From JAEKNW01 sp963677815 (GTDB taxonomy: Bacteria > Cloacimonadota > Cloacimonadia > Cloacimonadales > JAFGVF01): a stretch of 64,000 bases of DNA. This document shows, in pieces, positions 17,254-26,360 of this stretch; the stretch's first letter is position 1, and the number at the start of each line of letters is the position of its first letter. The stretch spans positions 1,116,001-1,180,000 of the forward strand of contig OY782499.1 in the NCBI GenBank assembly GCA_963677815.1, given 5' to 3'. The notes under the pieces are model-generated. The model had not been told where the DNA came from, did not search any database, and saw only the letters and a list, made by a program, of their open reading frames with translations. The position numbers and the translations under genes were made by a program.

Positions 17254-19716
17254 CTATTTCATAAGGATCATTTTATTGGTTTTACTATAATTATCTGTAA
17301 CTAATTTATAGAAATAGATTCCTGAAGAAACATCATTATTATCATCATCTTTGCCATTCCATACAACATTTAATTTGGCATTAGCAGTCTCTACTTGTTT
17401 ATTGAGAAGTGTCCTCACTAATTGACCTCTCATGTTATAAACTTCAATAGTTACGTGCTGAGGTTGTGAAATAGAGTAAGAAATAGTAGTTTCTGGATTG
17501 AATGGATTAGGGTAATTTCCTAATAACTGAGTTCCAAGAAGAACATTATCTATATCATGATTTTCTTGATCTGAAATCTTCACGCTTACAGGTCCGAACA
17601 TTTCTGAACTTCCATCAAAATCATTAGATTGTAACCAGTAGTTATAGGTAACATTCATTTCAACTTCATCATCTGTAAAGGAATATGAGCTACCCATAGC
17701 TGAATTACTTGCTTGAATCATTGTTGCTGTCACTCTCAAAGCATCTTCTTGATTTTCATTCTCACTTCTATAAAGGTTATAACCTAACAGATGTGATTCA
17801 GAGGCAGTAGTCCAAGAGATTTGTGCAAAATTATTAGATGTTGCTATAGCAGTGAATGATGAAAGTTCTATTGGAAGAGTAAAATCATCATTATTTGTTA
17901 CAACAATATCTTTTTCCCCTTTTGAACCATCGTAGGTGTACATAAGCCATATACCATTTGGATTTGTACCCCATTCCATAAAGGCTTCTAACTCTGTAGT
18001 TCCAACATAGACATGACCTTCTGTAAAATCTGCTATTGCAATATATAGATTGTACATTCCTGCATGAGTGAAATCATATCTAACAGCAGCTACAGGTTGA
18101 TAGGCAAAACCTTCAGTAGGTAGAGTAGCTAATATTTCAGGTTCATTAGGTAAAACACCAGCTGGGAAATCCCATGGGAGATCAACATAAACTTCTTCAA
18201 CAGGATTACTTTCATTTATGGTTTCTGGAGCAAGACCAGGCTTAGTATAAAAACTAATTGTAGCCGGATCTGTTTCTGGATAGAATTTATTCTCTGTTCC
18301 ATTTTCTTGGTAGAATGGATTAACTGAATAAGTGTATTGACTTGTATAATCTAATGTATCTCCTAATGCAGCTTGTCTAACTTCAGTAACTGTAGTTATA
18401 TATTGGTTTTCAAAAGTTATTTCATATCCTCTAGAATAACCAGCTAATTCAGGTATTTGATTCCAATAAAAAGTTGGAGATAAACCAATATTTTGCATTC
18501 CTTCTGATGGGATATGACCTGTTACATGAGGCACTTCAATACTTTCGCTAAAGGCATCTTCAAAAATAGCCAAATAAGGATAACCATCATTTATTTCGCT
18601 GTTTAATGCCCAATAGTCATTTGTTCCGTTATCTGTTTCATCAACAAAATCCCATTCTGCATCAGTATAAGTATTTAAGTATTGCATTTCTGTTGTAGTT
18701 TTTCCTGTAGCAATTGGTGATGTTGCCACTCCGGCAGTTGATGTATTCCAAAAAGAGTCTGAACAATCAGTAGAGCTTGCATAACCTACAAAAGCACCAA
18801 AAAAGTCTCCTGAACAAGTAACTGAGCCTACAGAGTAGCATTTGTCAATACTGGTGTAACGTGTTTTTCCAAAGCATGCACCTGTGTTATTGGTTCCTAT
18901 TACATCACCTGTAGCAAAACAGTTACTTATCTGAGTATAGGGTGATGGGCTTATTCCATAAACATAACCACATAAACCACCTACAGAATCAGTTCCTTGG
19001 ACATCTCCATTAGCAAAACACTCACTAACATAAGACATTTTATAAAGATAACCAATCAATCCACCTGCCATAGAAGAGGAAGCTTCGATATCTCCTGTAG
19101 CATAACTCCTTGATACACTAGTACTAGTTCTAGCATATCCAATCAGCCCACCTAAAGCCATAGCTCCAGTTACCGAACATTCGGAATAACAATCTTCTAC
19201 ACTTGTTTGACTATCAATGTATGCTATCAAGCCACCAATATAATTTGTTCCAGTAACATAACCTGTAGAATAACAATTATTAAAACTGCATGAATTTTTT
19301 GCATCTCCAACAAGTGCACCTGTATTATAGGTTCCAGTAATTTGGCAATCTTCTAATCCAAGATTTTTGATAGTAGCATTGTCGCATTTCGTAAACAATC
19401 CTTGTCTTGGTGAATTTCTAGAGATAAAAAGATTAGTTATTTTAAAATTTTTACCATCATACTCACCTTTAAAATCAGCAATGGGCACAAAGCCTGCACC
19501 ACTATTTAATGTGGAAGAGTCAGAAGCATCGATATTACCAGTTTGTTCAAGATAAGTTCCAGTTACCCAATAAGAGCTATTTGAAGATAAAATAACAAGG
19601 TCATCAAAATCTTCTATTAGATAAGGATTATCAGAAGTACCGGCTCCAGCAAGAGTCTGACCAAACAATGACACACATAAAACGACAGAAAATACCATTA
19701 AAATAACTTTTTTCAT
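17254..19716 (-). CDS. GLUG-repeat beta-helix surface protein, paralog 2
   Basis: This 820-residue protein has a signal peptide (MKKVILMVFSVVLCVSLFG). About seven GLUG-type repeats follow (GGLIGYARTSTSVSRSYATG is a clear unit) with NCY/DCY cysteines, then an FN3-like segment, the LPIELSSFTAIA module and an NYPNPFNP tail. Its promoter and N-terminal half resemble the gene at 14330, but its tail (SISQPQHVTIEVYNMRGQLV) matches the inverted gene at 11696, pointing to gene conversion. AAAGGAG precedes the ATG. No enzymatic motif is seen; an adhesive or structural surface role is inferred from the fold. Confidence 0.85.
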   Translation of the reverse strand: MKKVILMVFSVVLCVSLFGQTLAGAGTSDNPYLIEDFDDLVILSSNSSYWVTGTYLEQTGNIDASDSSTLNSGAGFVPIADFKGEYDGKNFKITNLFISRNSPRQGLFTKCDNATIKNLGLEDCQITGTYNTGALVGDAKNSCSFNNCYSTGYVTGTNYIGGLIAYIDSQTSVEDCYSECSVTGAMALGGLIGYARTSTSVSRSYATGDIEASSSMAGGLIGYLYKMSYVSECFANGDVQGTDSVGGLCGYVYGISPSPYTQISNCFATGDVIGTNNTGACFGKTRYTSIDKCYSVGSVTCSGDFFGAFVGYASSTDCSDSFWNTSTAGVATSPIATGKTTTEMQYLNTYTDAEWDFVDETDNGTNDYWALNSEINDGYPYLAIFEDAFSESIEVPHVTGHIPSEGMQNIGLSPTFYWNQIPELAGYSRGYEITFENQYITTVTEVRQAALGDTLDYTSQYTYSVNPFYQENGTENKFYPETDPATISFYTKPGLAPETINESNPVEEVYVDLPWDFPAGVLPNEPEILATLPTEGFAYQPVAAVRYDFTHAGMYNLYIAIADFTEGHVYVGTTELEAFMEWGTNPNGIWLMYTYDGSKGEKDIVVTNNDDFTLPIELSSFTAIATSNNFAQISWTTASESHLLGYNLYRSENENQEDALRVTATMIQASNSAMGSSYSFTDDEVEMNVTYNYWLQSNDFDGSSEMFGPVSVKISDQENHDIDNVLLGTQLLGNYPNPFNPETTISYSISQPQHVTIEVYNMRGQLVRTLLNKQVETANAKLNVVWNGKDDDNNDVSSGIYFYKLVTDNYSKTNKMILMK

Positions 19717-19769
19717 TTTTTCTCCTTTGTTATATATTTAGTATTGTAATATTTTCATAAGTATATATA

Positions 19770-19785
19770 GCAAGGTAGATTCCAA
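19770..19785 (-). promoter_or_regulatory. Sigma-54 promoter of the gene at 17254
   Basis: On the minus strand the site is TTGGAATCTACCTTGC, identical to the one at 16888-16903, with correct GG-N10-GC spacing. The leader is about 42 bases. Confidence 0.8.
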
Positions 19786-19889
19786 AAAGTGGGGTATTTT
19801 TGAGACATCTCTAACTTAGCTTATATTAGGATGTTAGAGGTTTTCTCGTTATTGCAAAAAAACTGTATAATGATTGTTTTTGTCTAATA

Positions 19890-19934
19890 TGTGCGTTATC
19901 GCATTTCATTATCGCAAGTAGGTGCGAAAACGAA
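19890..19934 (-). promoter_or_regulatory. Upstream activator element (gene 17254)
   Basis: This 45-bp copy has the same TTTTCGCAC and TGCGATAACGCAC blocks, 104 bp upstream of the -24 box. About 250 bp around it duplicate the region upstream of the gene at 14330, including the GCCTTCA hairpin near 20012. Confidence 0.75.
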
Positions 19935-20039
19935 GACTATCTCGATATGTATTTTAGACTTTTTTTCAAGTAAAATGGAAATCCGGTATCCTTGCTGGTT
20001 TTTCTTTCTTGTGCCTTCAGGGATGAAGGCCTTCCCAGT

Positions 20040-20070
20040 AAAAAAAGCTCCGAAAGGGGCTCGGAGCTTT
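20040..20070 (-). terminator. Rho-independent terminator
   Basis: On the minus strand AAAGCTCCGA pairs with TCGGAGCTTTTTT across GCCCCTT. It lies about 30 bp past the stop codon at 20100. Confidence 0.9.
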
Positions 20071-20099
20071 GTTAAGCATTTGGAGGTGCTTTTATTGGA

Positions 20100-22856
20100 C
20101 TATTTTATTTTGATGATTTTAGTCACTTTTGAGGTAGAGGGAGAAGTCATTTTAACAAAATAAATACCATTAGCAACTTCTTTATTTTTTGTATCTCTAC
20201 CTGAGAAAGTGAAATTATGTTGTCCTGCTGAGAATTTTTCTTTTGATACTAATTGACCTTTGAGGTTATAGACAGAAATAGTTGCAATTTCACCTTCCTT
20301 AACTCTTAAAGAGGCAGATGTTGATTCTGTGAATGGGGAAGGACCGAAATTACTAAATTCTGTAGCTGTAACAGCTTCAACTTCTGTATCTTCCTCTAAG
20401 GTAACAGAGATAGGTCCATGATAAGAATTTTCATTTGCTAATTCTGCAACTTCTAACCAATAATAATAACTTCCATGACTAACTTCTTTATCTACAAAAG
20501 TATAATTAGCTGTTTGGCTAGTATTACTTGCACTGATTATAGAAGAATTAACTCTCTGTGAGAGTGAAAGATCTTGACTTTCAGCTCTAAGAACGTTAAA
20601 ACCTAATAAATTAGATTCTGACTGAGTTGTCCAATTTAAAGAAACATATTCATTATTATAAGCCATTGCATTAAAAGCTGAAAGAGTTACAGGAAGAGTT
20701 TGAGGGTCATTATTAGCAATAACTATTTCTTTATCACCTTTTGAACCATCATAATTATAGAAGACATATACCTTATCATAGATTGACCAAAAACCTTCAG
20801 CTGGAGGGGTAAACTCTGGATCCCCAAAAAGAACCATAATATTGACGTAGGTTAATTCTGTAGAGCCAACATAGAGATGATAGTCTTCTCCTAAAACATC
20901 ACCTGTCCCTTCATTAAAGAACATATATTCATCTAAGCCATAAAGCTCAATATTATATGTACCTATTATATCAAAATTATAAGAGAAGGCTGCTACAGGT
21001 TGATAATCAAAACCTTCTGTTGGTAAATCTTCTAGAATCACAGGAACATAAGGATCAGCTCCATCAGGGATATCAATCACAATTTTCGAAATAGGATTAT
21101 TTTCATTTGGTATTTCAGGTTCTATTCCAGCTTGAGTTGAGAATTTAAACTCTTCTGTAGGAGTAGTTGGATAGGTTCTTAAATTATGAATTTTATAATA
21201 AGGATTAACTGTCCATCTTACAATTGCAGAGTAAGGAAGGTCACCCTCAAAAGGGTACGCAATATTTTGTTCATCACTCTCTATATTACTAATTAGAGTA
21301 TCAATCTCACTTCCTACCTGAATAGTTACGAAAATATCATAGCCTCTAGTATAGCCAGTAAGAAATGGTAAAGAATTCCATGAAATTGGCTGGTCTGTAG
21401 TTTCTCCACTTGTATTGTTTTCAGGTCTTCTATTTGTAACTTGAGGGCAGATAATTTGATTAGGGAGAATTGCTTCAGCCCAAGCTAAATAAGGGTATCC
21501 ATTATTTTTACTAACATCCATTTTCCAATGATCTGCATCTCCGTTAGCACTCTCTCCTACAAAATCCCAACCTGCATCTGTGTAAGTTGATAAAGTTTGC
21601 ATTTCACTAGTTGTTAATCCTGTACCAATATGTGAAGTTGCAATATTGGAGTAAGTTACATCCCAGAATGAATTCTCACAAGTATAATTATTACTTGCAT
21701 AAGCAAATCCATACTTAGGAGCACCGGTAGCAGCACTTACGCTTCCAATGGAATAACAATTATCAATATCAATATTATTAGCAAAACCAATAAATCCGGA
21801 AACCCAAGCTAAAGCATCAACATTTCCTAGAGCATAAGAGTTACTAACTTCTGTATTAGAAGATGGACCTGCTATTGAACCTACAAAAGCACCAACATTA
21901 TCAGAACTAGCTGTTACATCACCAGTAGCAAAGCAATCTCTGATGTAACTAACATTAAAAGCATAACCAAGTAAACCCCCTACATAAGCATATCCACTAA
22001 CTTGTCCAAAAGCATAGGATGAGTCAATTGCTGTAGATTGAGTTAAATATCCGGCAATACCACCTGCATATTGGTTACCAATCACTCTGGCAGAGGAGGA
22101 GCATAATGATATATCTGCTGAGTTATTTGCAAAAGCAATAACACCACCATAGAATTGCTTACTATTATCAATAGGGAATCCCTCTACTATTCCAGTAGAT
22201 GAACAATTTCTCACAGTACCGCCTAAGCATTCAGCTATGCATCCTCCTACAGAAGCGGTACCATGCATATCAATTTCTGTCGTGCAGTTTTCGAGATGTC
22301 CATTAGGAGAAGAACCAACAATACCACCAATGTATTGATCACCAGTTATGATACCAGAAACTGAGCAATTGCTAATCCTAGTGTTTGTTGCAGATTTACC
22401 CAAAATACCACCAACATAGTTTCCGCCATTAATATGTACAGTACTAAGAGAAACATTTGCTATCGTTGCATTGACAGTAAAACCAAAGAGACCTTGATTA
22501 TCAGCATTTCTATGAATATTAAGATGTGTGATTGTGTAGTTTTGTCCATCATAATTCCCAAAGAAAGGGGAAGATGAATTACCAATAGGAATAAAACCTT
22601 CTGCTATTCCATTAACTTGATTCATACCAGTAGAATTAACTGCATTAATGTCTCCTGTTTGCACAATATAAGTACCACTTGCCCAATAGGTGTTATCAGA
22701 AGATAAGATTACTAAATCATCAAAATCTTCAACTAAATAAGGGTTAGAGATAGTTCCAGCCCCACTAAGAGTATTTTGAGGAACTCCTATCCTTTCCTTT
22801 GCCATGAGTGTCATACATAAAACTAAAATAACTAAAAAAACTGTGATTCTTTTCAT
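20100..22856 (-). CDS. GLUG-repeat beta-helix surface protein, divergent paralog
   Basis: This protein has 918 residues from the ATG at 22856, preferred over 22925 because AAAAGGAG precedes it and it opens the signal peptide MKRITVFLVILVLCMTLMA. About nine to ten GLUG-type repeats follow (GGILGKS, GGIVGSS, GGIAGYL, GGLLGYA), with NC/DC cysteines in most. Then come an FN3-like segment, a module starting TLPVTLSAFNAMA and a sorting domain with FGPSPFTES instead of NYPNPFNP, ending KVTKIIKIK. The C-terminal modules are unlike those of the three other proteins, so this is the most diverged member, yet it keeps the same promoter and activator element. A surface adhesin role is inferred. Confidence 0.85.
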   Translation of the reverse strand: MKRITVFLVILVLCMTLMAKERIGVPQNTLSGAGTISNPYLVEDFDDLVILSSDNTYWASGTYIVQTGDINAVNSTGMNQVNGIAEGFIPIGNSSSPFFGNYDGQNYTITHLNIHRNADNQGLFGFTVNATIANVSLSTVHINGGNYVGGILGKSATNTRISNCSVSGIITGDQYIGGIVGSSPNGHLENCTTEIDMHGTASVGGCIAECLGGTVRNCSSTGIVEGFPIDNSKQFYGGVIAFANNSADISLCSSSARVIGNQYAGGIAGYLTQSTAIDSSYAFGQVSGYAYVGGLLGYAFNVSYIRDCFATGDVTASSDNVGAFVGSIAGPSSNTEVSNSYALGNVDALAWVSGFIGFANNIDIDNCYSIGSVSAATGAPKYGFAYASNNYTCENSFWDVTYSNIATSHIGTGLTTSEMQTLSTYTDAGWDFVGESANGDADHWKMDVSKNNGYPYLAWAEAILPNQIICPQVTNRRPENNTSGETTDQPISWNSLPFLTGYTRGYDIFVTIQVGSEIDTLISNIESDEQNIAYPFEGDLPYSAIVRWTVNPYYKIHNLRTYPTTPTEEFKFSTQAGIEPEIPNENNPISKIVIDIPDGADPYVPVILEDLPTEGFDYQPVAAFSYNFDIIGTYNIELYGLDEYMFFNEGTGDVLGEDYHLYVGSTELTYVNIMVLFGDPEFTPPAEGFWSIYDKVYVFYNYDGSKGDKEIVIANNDPQTLPVTLSAFNAMAYNNEYVSLNWTTQSESNLLGFNVLRAESQDLSLSQRVNSSIISASNTSQTANYTFVDKEVSHGSYYYWLEVAELANENSYHGPISVTLEEDTEVEAVTATEFSNFGPSPFTESTSASLRVKEGEIATISVYNLKGQLVSKEKFSAGQHNFTFSGRDTKNKEVANGIYFVKMTSPSTSKVTKIIKIK

Positions 22857-22908
22857 TTTTTCTCCTTTTTTTTCATACTTTTTAAGAATGTTACCAAATA
22901 ATATTATA

Positions 22909-22924
22909 GCAAAGATGATTCCCA
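22909..22924 (-). promoter_or_regulatory. Sigma-54 promoter of the gene at 20100
   Basis: On the minus strand the site reads TGGGAATCATCTTTGC; GG and GC are 10 bp apart. It has the same TGCCCCACTTTT block upstream. The leader is about 40 bases. Confidence 0.8.
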
Positions 22925-23027
22925 AAAGTGGGGCATTTTTAAGACTTTTATAACTTACTTAATTTCAATATGTTAGAAATTGGATTTTAATTATAAAAAA
23001 GATAAATAATTATTTGCTTGACTAAAT

Positions 23028-23070
23028 TGTGCGTTATCGCATTTCATTATCGCAAGTAGGTGCGAAAATG
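23028..23070 (-). promoter_or_regulatory. Upstream activator element between adhesin and activator genes
   Basis: This is the conserved element (minus strand CATTTTCGCACC ... TGCGATAACGCACA), 104 bp upstream of the -24 box of the gene at 20100. It ends 59 bp before the start codon of the divergent activator gene, so a protein bound here could also affect that gene. Confidence 0.75.
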
Positions 23071-23129
23071 ATGCTTTCAATTTGATTAAAATAGCAAACG
23101 CTTTGGCACTTAAATATAGTGGAGGTTTT

Positions 23130-25442
23130 ATGGAAGATTTGATAGCAAAAATGGAAGGTGCTAGTAGAATAGAAGAGTTTCAATTATACGGTCAGGTATT
23201 TTTGAAATGTTTCCAAGAAAGGAATATGGGTATTGAGAAGTATTTTCAAGAGTTTGTAGAAAAATGGCATGAATTTGTAAGCTTTGAGGGGAAGCCAAAC
23301 TCACAAGTAAAGGAGATAATTTCAGCGAATTTTGAACATTTTTTTAGATTTGTAAGAGCTTCAAACAATATAGATTGGTTTGATAAATATTATCCAATCT
23401 TTTTAGAAAATGAGAAACACTTAACAGGTTATTTCTTTTTAGCTAATATCTATGATTATTTTGGATATTTAATGTGGTTAAAACATGATATTAAAACAGG
23501 AGTAGAATATTTATCAAAATCTTTAGAAATAGCTAATAAGTATTGCAAACCAGATGAGATTCCTGGAAGATATACTAACTTGGGTTATCTTTATGAGGTA
23601 GTGGGAGACCTTGATAAAGCAGAATATTACTATAATGAAGGGTTAGAATTTGCTCTTCGTTTTAATTCAATAAATGCCCTAAAACTAGCTTATAATGCTA
23701 TGGGAAGATTGTATATTAGCAAAAATCAATATGAACAAGCTATTGACTTTTTTGAGGATTCCTTGAGTTTATATGAAAGAGATAATGATATTGATAAAGT
23801 AGCAGTTATTAATAATCTTGCTATGTGTTATCGTACATTAGATAATAATAAAAAAGCCAAAGACCTTTATGAAACTATTGATAAAGAATGGATTCTGCAA
23901 AGAGACCCTGAGTTGTATTATGCAATTCAAACCAATCTAGGTAACCTCTTTGTGGTTTATAAGAAATATGACAAAGCAGAAGAAAGGTTTAATGTGTCCT
24001 TAGATTTTGCTCAAAAGACAAAAGCTGCTGACCAGGTTATAAGTCTCAATATTTCCTTAGGTGATTTGTATTCTAAAACTAATAGAGTTGCTGCAGGTCT
24101 TGAATTATTAAAAGAAGCCTTAGATATTAGTAATCAATTAAAGAATCACCGAGCACTAAAATCAATTTATCTTAAATTTGCTGAGATATATTATGAGCAA
24201 AAAGAATATGAAAAAGCTTTAAATTCTCTTGATAAATTGATGGAAGTTGCTAAATCAGTTAGGAATATGCAATTGCAGATTAAGACATTGAAGAAGCAAG
24301 CTAAATGTTATGCTAAATTGAAAGATTTTAAAAAGGCTTATTCTTCTCTAGACGAAGTAGATAAACTTGAAGAAGAACTCGCAAACAAGTCAAAGAATGA
24401 AAACATAAAAGACAAGCTGAAGTTAGTCGGTAATTCTCCAAGAAAACACTTTATATTCCAAAGTAATAATTCTTTAATTTCTAGAGAACTGTCTGCCAAA
24501 ATAGGAGTAAATTTATTAGGAACTGATCCAGCAATGAAGAAATTAATTTCTAAAGTTTTAATTGCTTCAACTAACTGTGATGCATCCATCTTAATCAGAG
24601 GTGAATCAGGAACAGGTAAAGATATTATTGCAAGGATTATTCATTATTCTTCTTCCAGACAAAATAACCCTTTCATTCCAATAAATTCAGGTTCATTTTC
24701 ATCAGGAATAGTAAACTCGGCTTTATTTGGTCATAAGAAAGGAGCTTTTACCGGAGCAGTTTCTGACCATATTGGATATATTGAAGCGGCTAATCAAGGA
24801 ACTGTTTTTATGGATGAGATTGGTGAAATGCCTAAAGATATCCAGATTGCACTATTAAGAGTCTTGGAAGAAAAAAAAATAACTCCTCTCGGTTCAAGCA
24901 CTCAAGTACCAGTAAATTTTCGCTTGATATCTGCTACTAATAGGAAGTTAGAAAATGAGATCAAAAGTGGTAAAATGCGCTTAGATTTTTTAAACAGAAT
25001 TAACACTTTGGAAATTGAAGTCCCAGCCCTAAGAGAAAGAAAAGATGATATTCCAATTCTCATAAATGCTTTTATTGAAGAGATTTGTTTAAGAGTAAAG
25101 ATCTCAAAACCTAAATTATCTATGTCGGCTATTAAATTATTGGTTGATTATGATTATCCTGGGAATGTGAGAGAATTAAAAAATATTATAGAGAAGTTGC
25201 TTATTTTCAACAATAAAAAAGAAATTACTTCAGATGATATATATAATCTTAACTTCAATTCCCAGCATCAAGAAATTGTTTCTAGTAAGCTTACTAATTT
25301 ACATCTAGAGAGTTTAGAAAAACAAGCTATCATCCAAGCCATGCAAGAATCAAATAGTGTTAAAAGTGATGCAGCAAAACTCTTAGGACTTACACCTTAT
25401 GCACTTTATAGAAGATTGAAGAAATATGAGTTGGAATACTAA
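23130..25442 (+). CDS. Sigma-54-dependent activator with TPR sensor domain
   Basis: This protein has 770 residues from the ATG at 23130; GGAGG lies before it, unlike the TTG at 23082 that also opens the frame. Residues about 85-400 are TPR repeats (for example ALKLAYNAMGRLYISKNQYE). An AAA+ domain follows with Walker A GESGTGKD (491-498), GAFTGA (538-543), Walker B VFMDEIGE (559-566) and LRERKDDIP. A C-terminal Fis-type helix-turn-helix (about 724-770) ends the protein. GAFTGA is the loop that contacts sigma-54, so this is an NtrC-class activator. It has no receiver domain; the TPRs probably sense a protein or peptide. It is divergent from the gene at 20100 and is the best candidate to bind the shared element. 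Confidence 0.9.
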   Translation: MEDLIAKMEGASRIEEFQLYGQVFLKCFQERNMGIEKYFQEFVEKWHEFVSFEGKPNSQVKEIISANFEHFFRFVRASNNIDWFDKYYPIFLENEKHLTGYFFLANIYDYFGYLMWLKHDIKTGVEYLSKSLEIANKYCKPDEIPGRYTNLGYLYEVVGDLDKAEYYYNEGLEFALRFNSINALKLAYNAMGRLYISKNQYEQAIDFFEDSLSLYERDNDIDKVAVINNLAMCYRTLDNNKKAKDLYETIDKEWILQRDPELYYAIQTNLGNLFVVYKKYDKAEERFNVSLDFAQKTKAADQVISLNISLGDLYSKTNRVAAGLELLKEALDISNQLKNHRALKSIYLKFAEIYYEQKEYEKALNSLDKLMEVAKSVRNMQLQIKTLKKQAKCYAKLKDFKKAYSSLDEVDKLEEELANKSKNENIKDKLKLVGNSPRKHFIFQSNNSLISRELSAKIGVNLLGTDPAMKKLISKVLIASTNCDASILIRGESGTGKDIIARIIHYSSSRQNNPFIPINSGSFSSGIVNSALFGHKKGAFTGAVSDHIGYIEAANQGTVFMDEIGEMPKDIQIALLRVLEEKKITPLGSSTQVPVNFRLISATNRKLENEIKSGKMRLDFLNRINTLEIEVPALRERKDDIPILINAFIEEICLRVKISKPKLSMSAIKLLVDYDYPGNVRELKNIIEKLLIFNNKKEITSDDIYNLNFNSQHQEIVSSKLTNLHLESLEKQAIIQAMQESNSVKSDAAKLLGLTPYALYRRLKKYELEY

Positions 25443-25481
25443 AGTTATTATCTACAAATATCAATTAGGCCATTTTAGTTA

Positions 25482-25690
25482 TAACTGGGAACGCGGATGA
25501 CCACATCCGCATCTTTTTCATTAGAAAAAGAGAAAGCCATAATGAGCTCTTGAGAGCTTTTGAGATGATGGCCTAATAGACCAGAAAGTAATTGTAGGAG
25601 GGGGAGATTTTCTTTGCCAACTGCGTAACCGCGGTCTGGAATCCTGCGACCTAAATAAATTCCCTTTCTGTTTGTCATTAGGGAAGGTGG
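25482..25690. repeat. Mosaic of hairpin repeat fragments before rpsP
   Basis: GGGAACGCGGATG with CATCCGC forms a hairpin near 25486-25510. The stretch at about 25616-25650 (CTGCGTAACCGCGG...) is the reverse complement of the end of the repeats at 11198 and 13639. Sequence around 25550-25680 is related to the 63-bp hairpin family. No gene is seen in 25443-25824. An AT-rich segment with TTGACT at 25744 may hold the rpsP promoter, but no clear -10 box sits at the right distance. Confidence 0.5.
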
Positions 25691-25824
25691 CTTGATGGTT
25701 GAAAAGTCTCTCACACTTAGACAATAAGTTAAGAAAAAAATAACTTGACTATTACCAATGAAAAAAAAAAGATGTTAGCGTTAAAATAGTATAAATTTTG
25801 ATTTATATAGAAAAAGGAGTTAAT

Positions 25825-26121
25825 ATGGTAAAGCTAAGATTGACTAGAATGGGTGCAAGAAATAATCCATTCTACCGAATCGTTGCAGTTGATTCTCGTG
25901 TGAAAAGAGACGGAAAGTATATTGAGAGTGTAGGTTACTACAATCCAGTGCCTGAAGTGGCTGACATAAAAGTTGATACAGAAAAAGCCTTAAAATGGTT
26001 AGAAGTAGGTGCACAACCTACAGATACAGTTCGCTCTATTCTTAGAAAAGCTGGTGTTTTAGAGATTTGGCATAATGCGAAGAAAAAGCAAATTGCCACT
26101 GCTAAACAAAGCCAAGAATAG
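25825..26121 (+). CDS. rpsP: 30S ribosomal protein S16
   Basis: This 98-residue protein begins MVKLRLTRMGARNNPFYRIV, the classic S16 opening, followed by DSRVKRDGKYIESVGYYNP. The ATG at 25825 follows AAAAAGGAG; the upstream TTG at 25798 is not used. It is the first gene of the standard rpsP-khpA-rimM-trmD-rplS cluster. S16 binds 16S rRNA early in 30S assembly. The short Lys/Gln-rich C-terminal tail is normal variation. Confidence 0.97.
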   Translation: MVKLRLTRMGARNNPFYRIVAVDSRVKRDGKYIESVGYYNPVPEVADIKVDTEKALKWLEVGAQPTDTVRSILRKAGVLEIWHNAKKKQIATAKQSQE

Positions 26122-26129
26122 GAGAAAAG

Positions 26130-26360
26130 ATGAAAGACTTAATAGAATTTGTTGTAAAAGCTCTTGTAGATGACCCTAGTGAAGTCAAAATTACTGAAAT
26201 CAATGGTGATAAAATCACACTTTTTGAACTAAGAGTTTCAAAAGATGATATTGGTAAGGTAATTGGCAAGAAGGGTAAGACTGCTGGTGCGATTCGTACA
26301 ATTCTAAATGCCGTTTCTACTAAACAAGGGAAAAGAGCAGAACTTGAAATTATCGAATAG
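26130..26360 (+). CDS. khpA: KH-domain RNA-binding protein (KhpA/YlqC family)
   Basis: This 76-residue single KH domain has the GKKGKTAGAIRTIL loop (GxxG type) that contacts RNA. Length and position between rpsP and rimM match KhpA, an RNA chaperone that often works with KhpB. TAGGAG lies just before the ATG. Its stop codon abuts the rimM start, indicating translational coupling. Confidence 0.9.
   Translation: MKDLIEFVVKALVDDPSEVKITEINGDKITLFELRVSKDDIGKVIGKKGKTAGAIRTILNAVSTKQGKRAELEIIE

Noticed and set aside
23106..23121. TGGCAC near 23105 as a sigma-54 promoter for the activator gene
   Set aside because: No GC follows at the required 10-bp spacing from GG.
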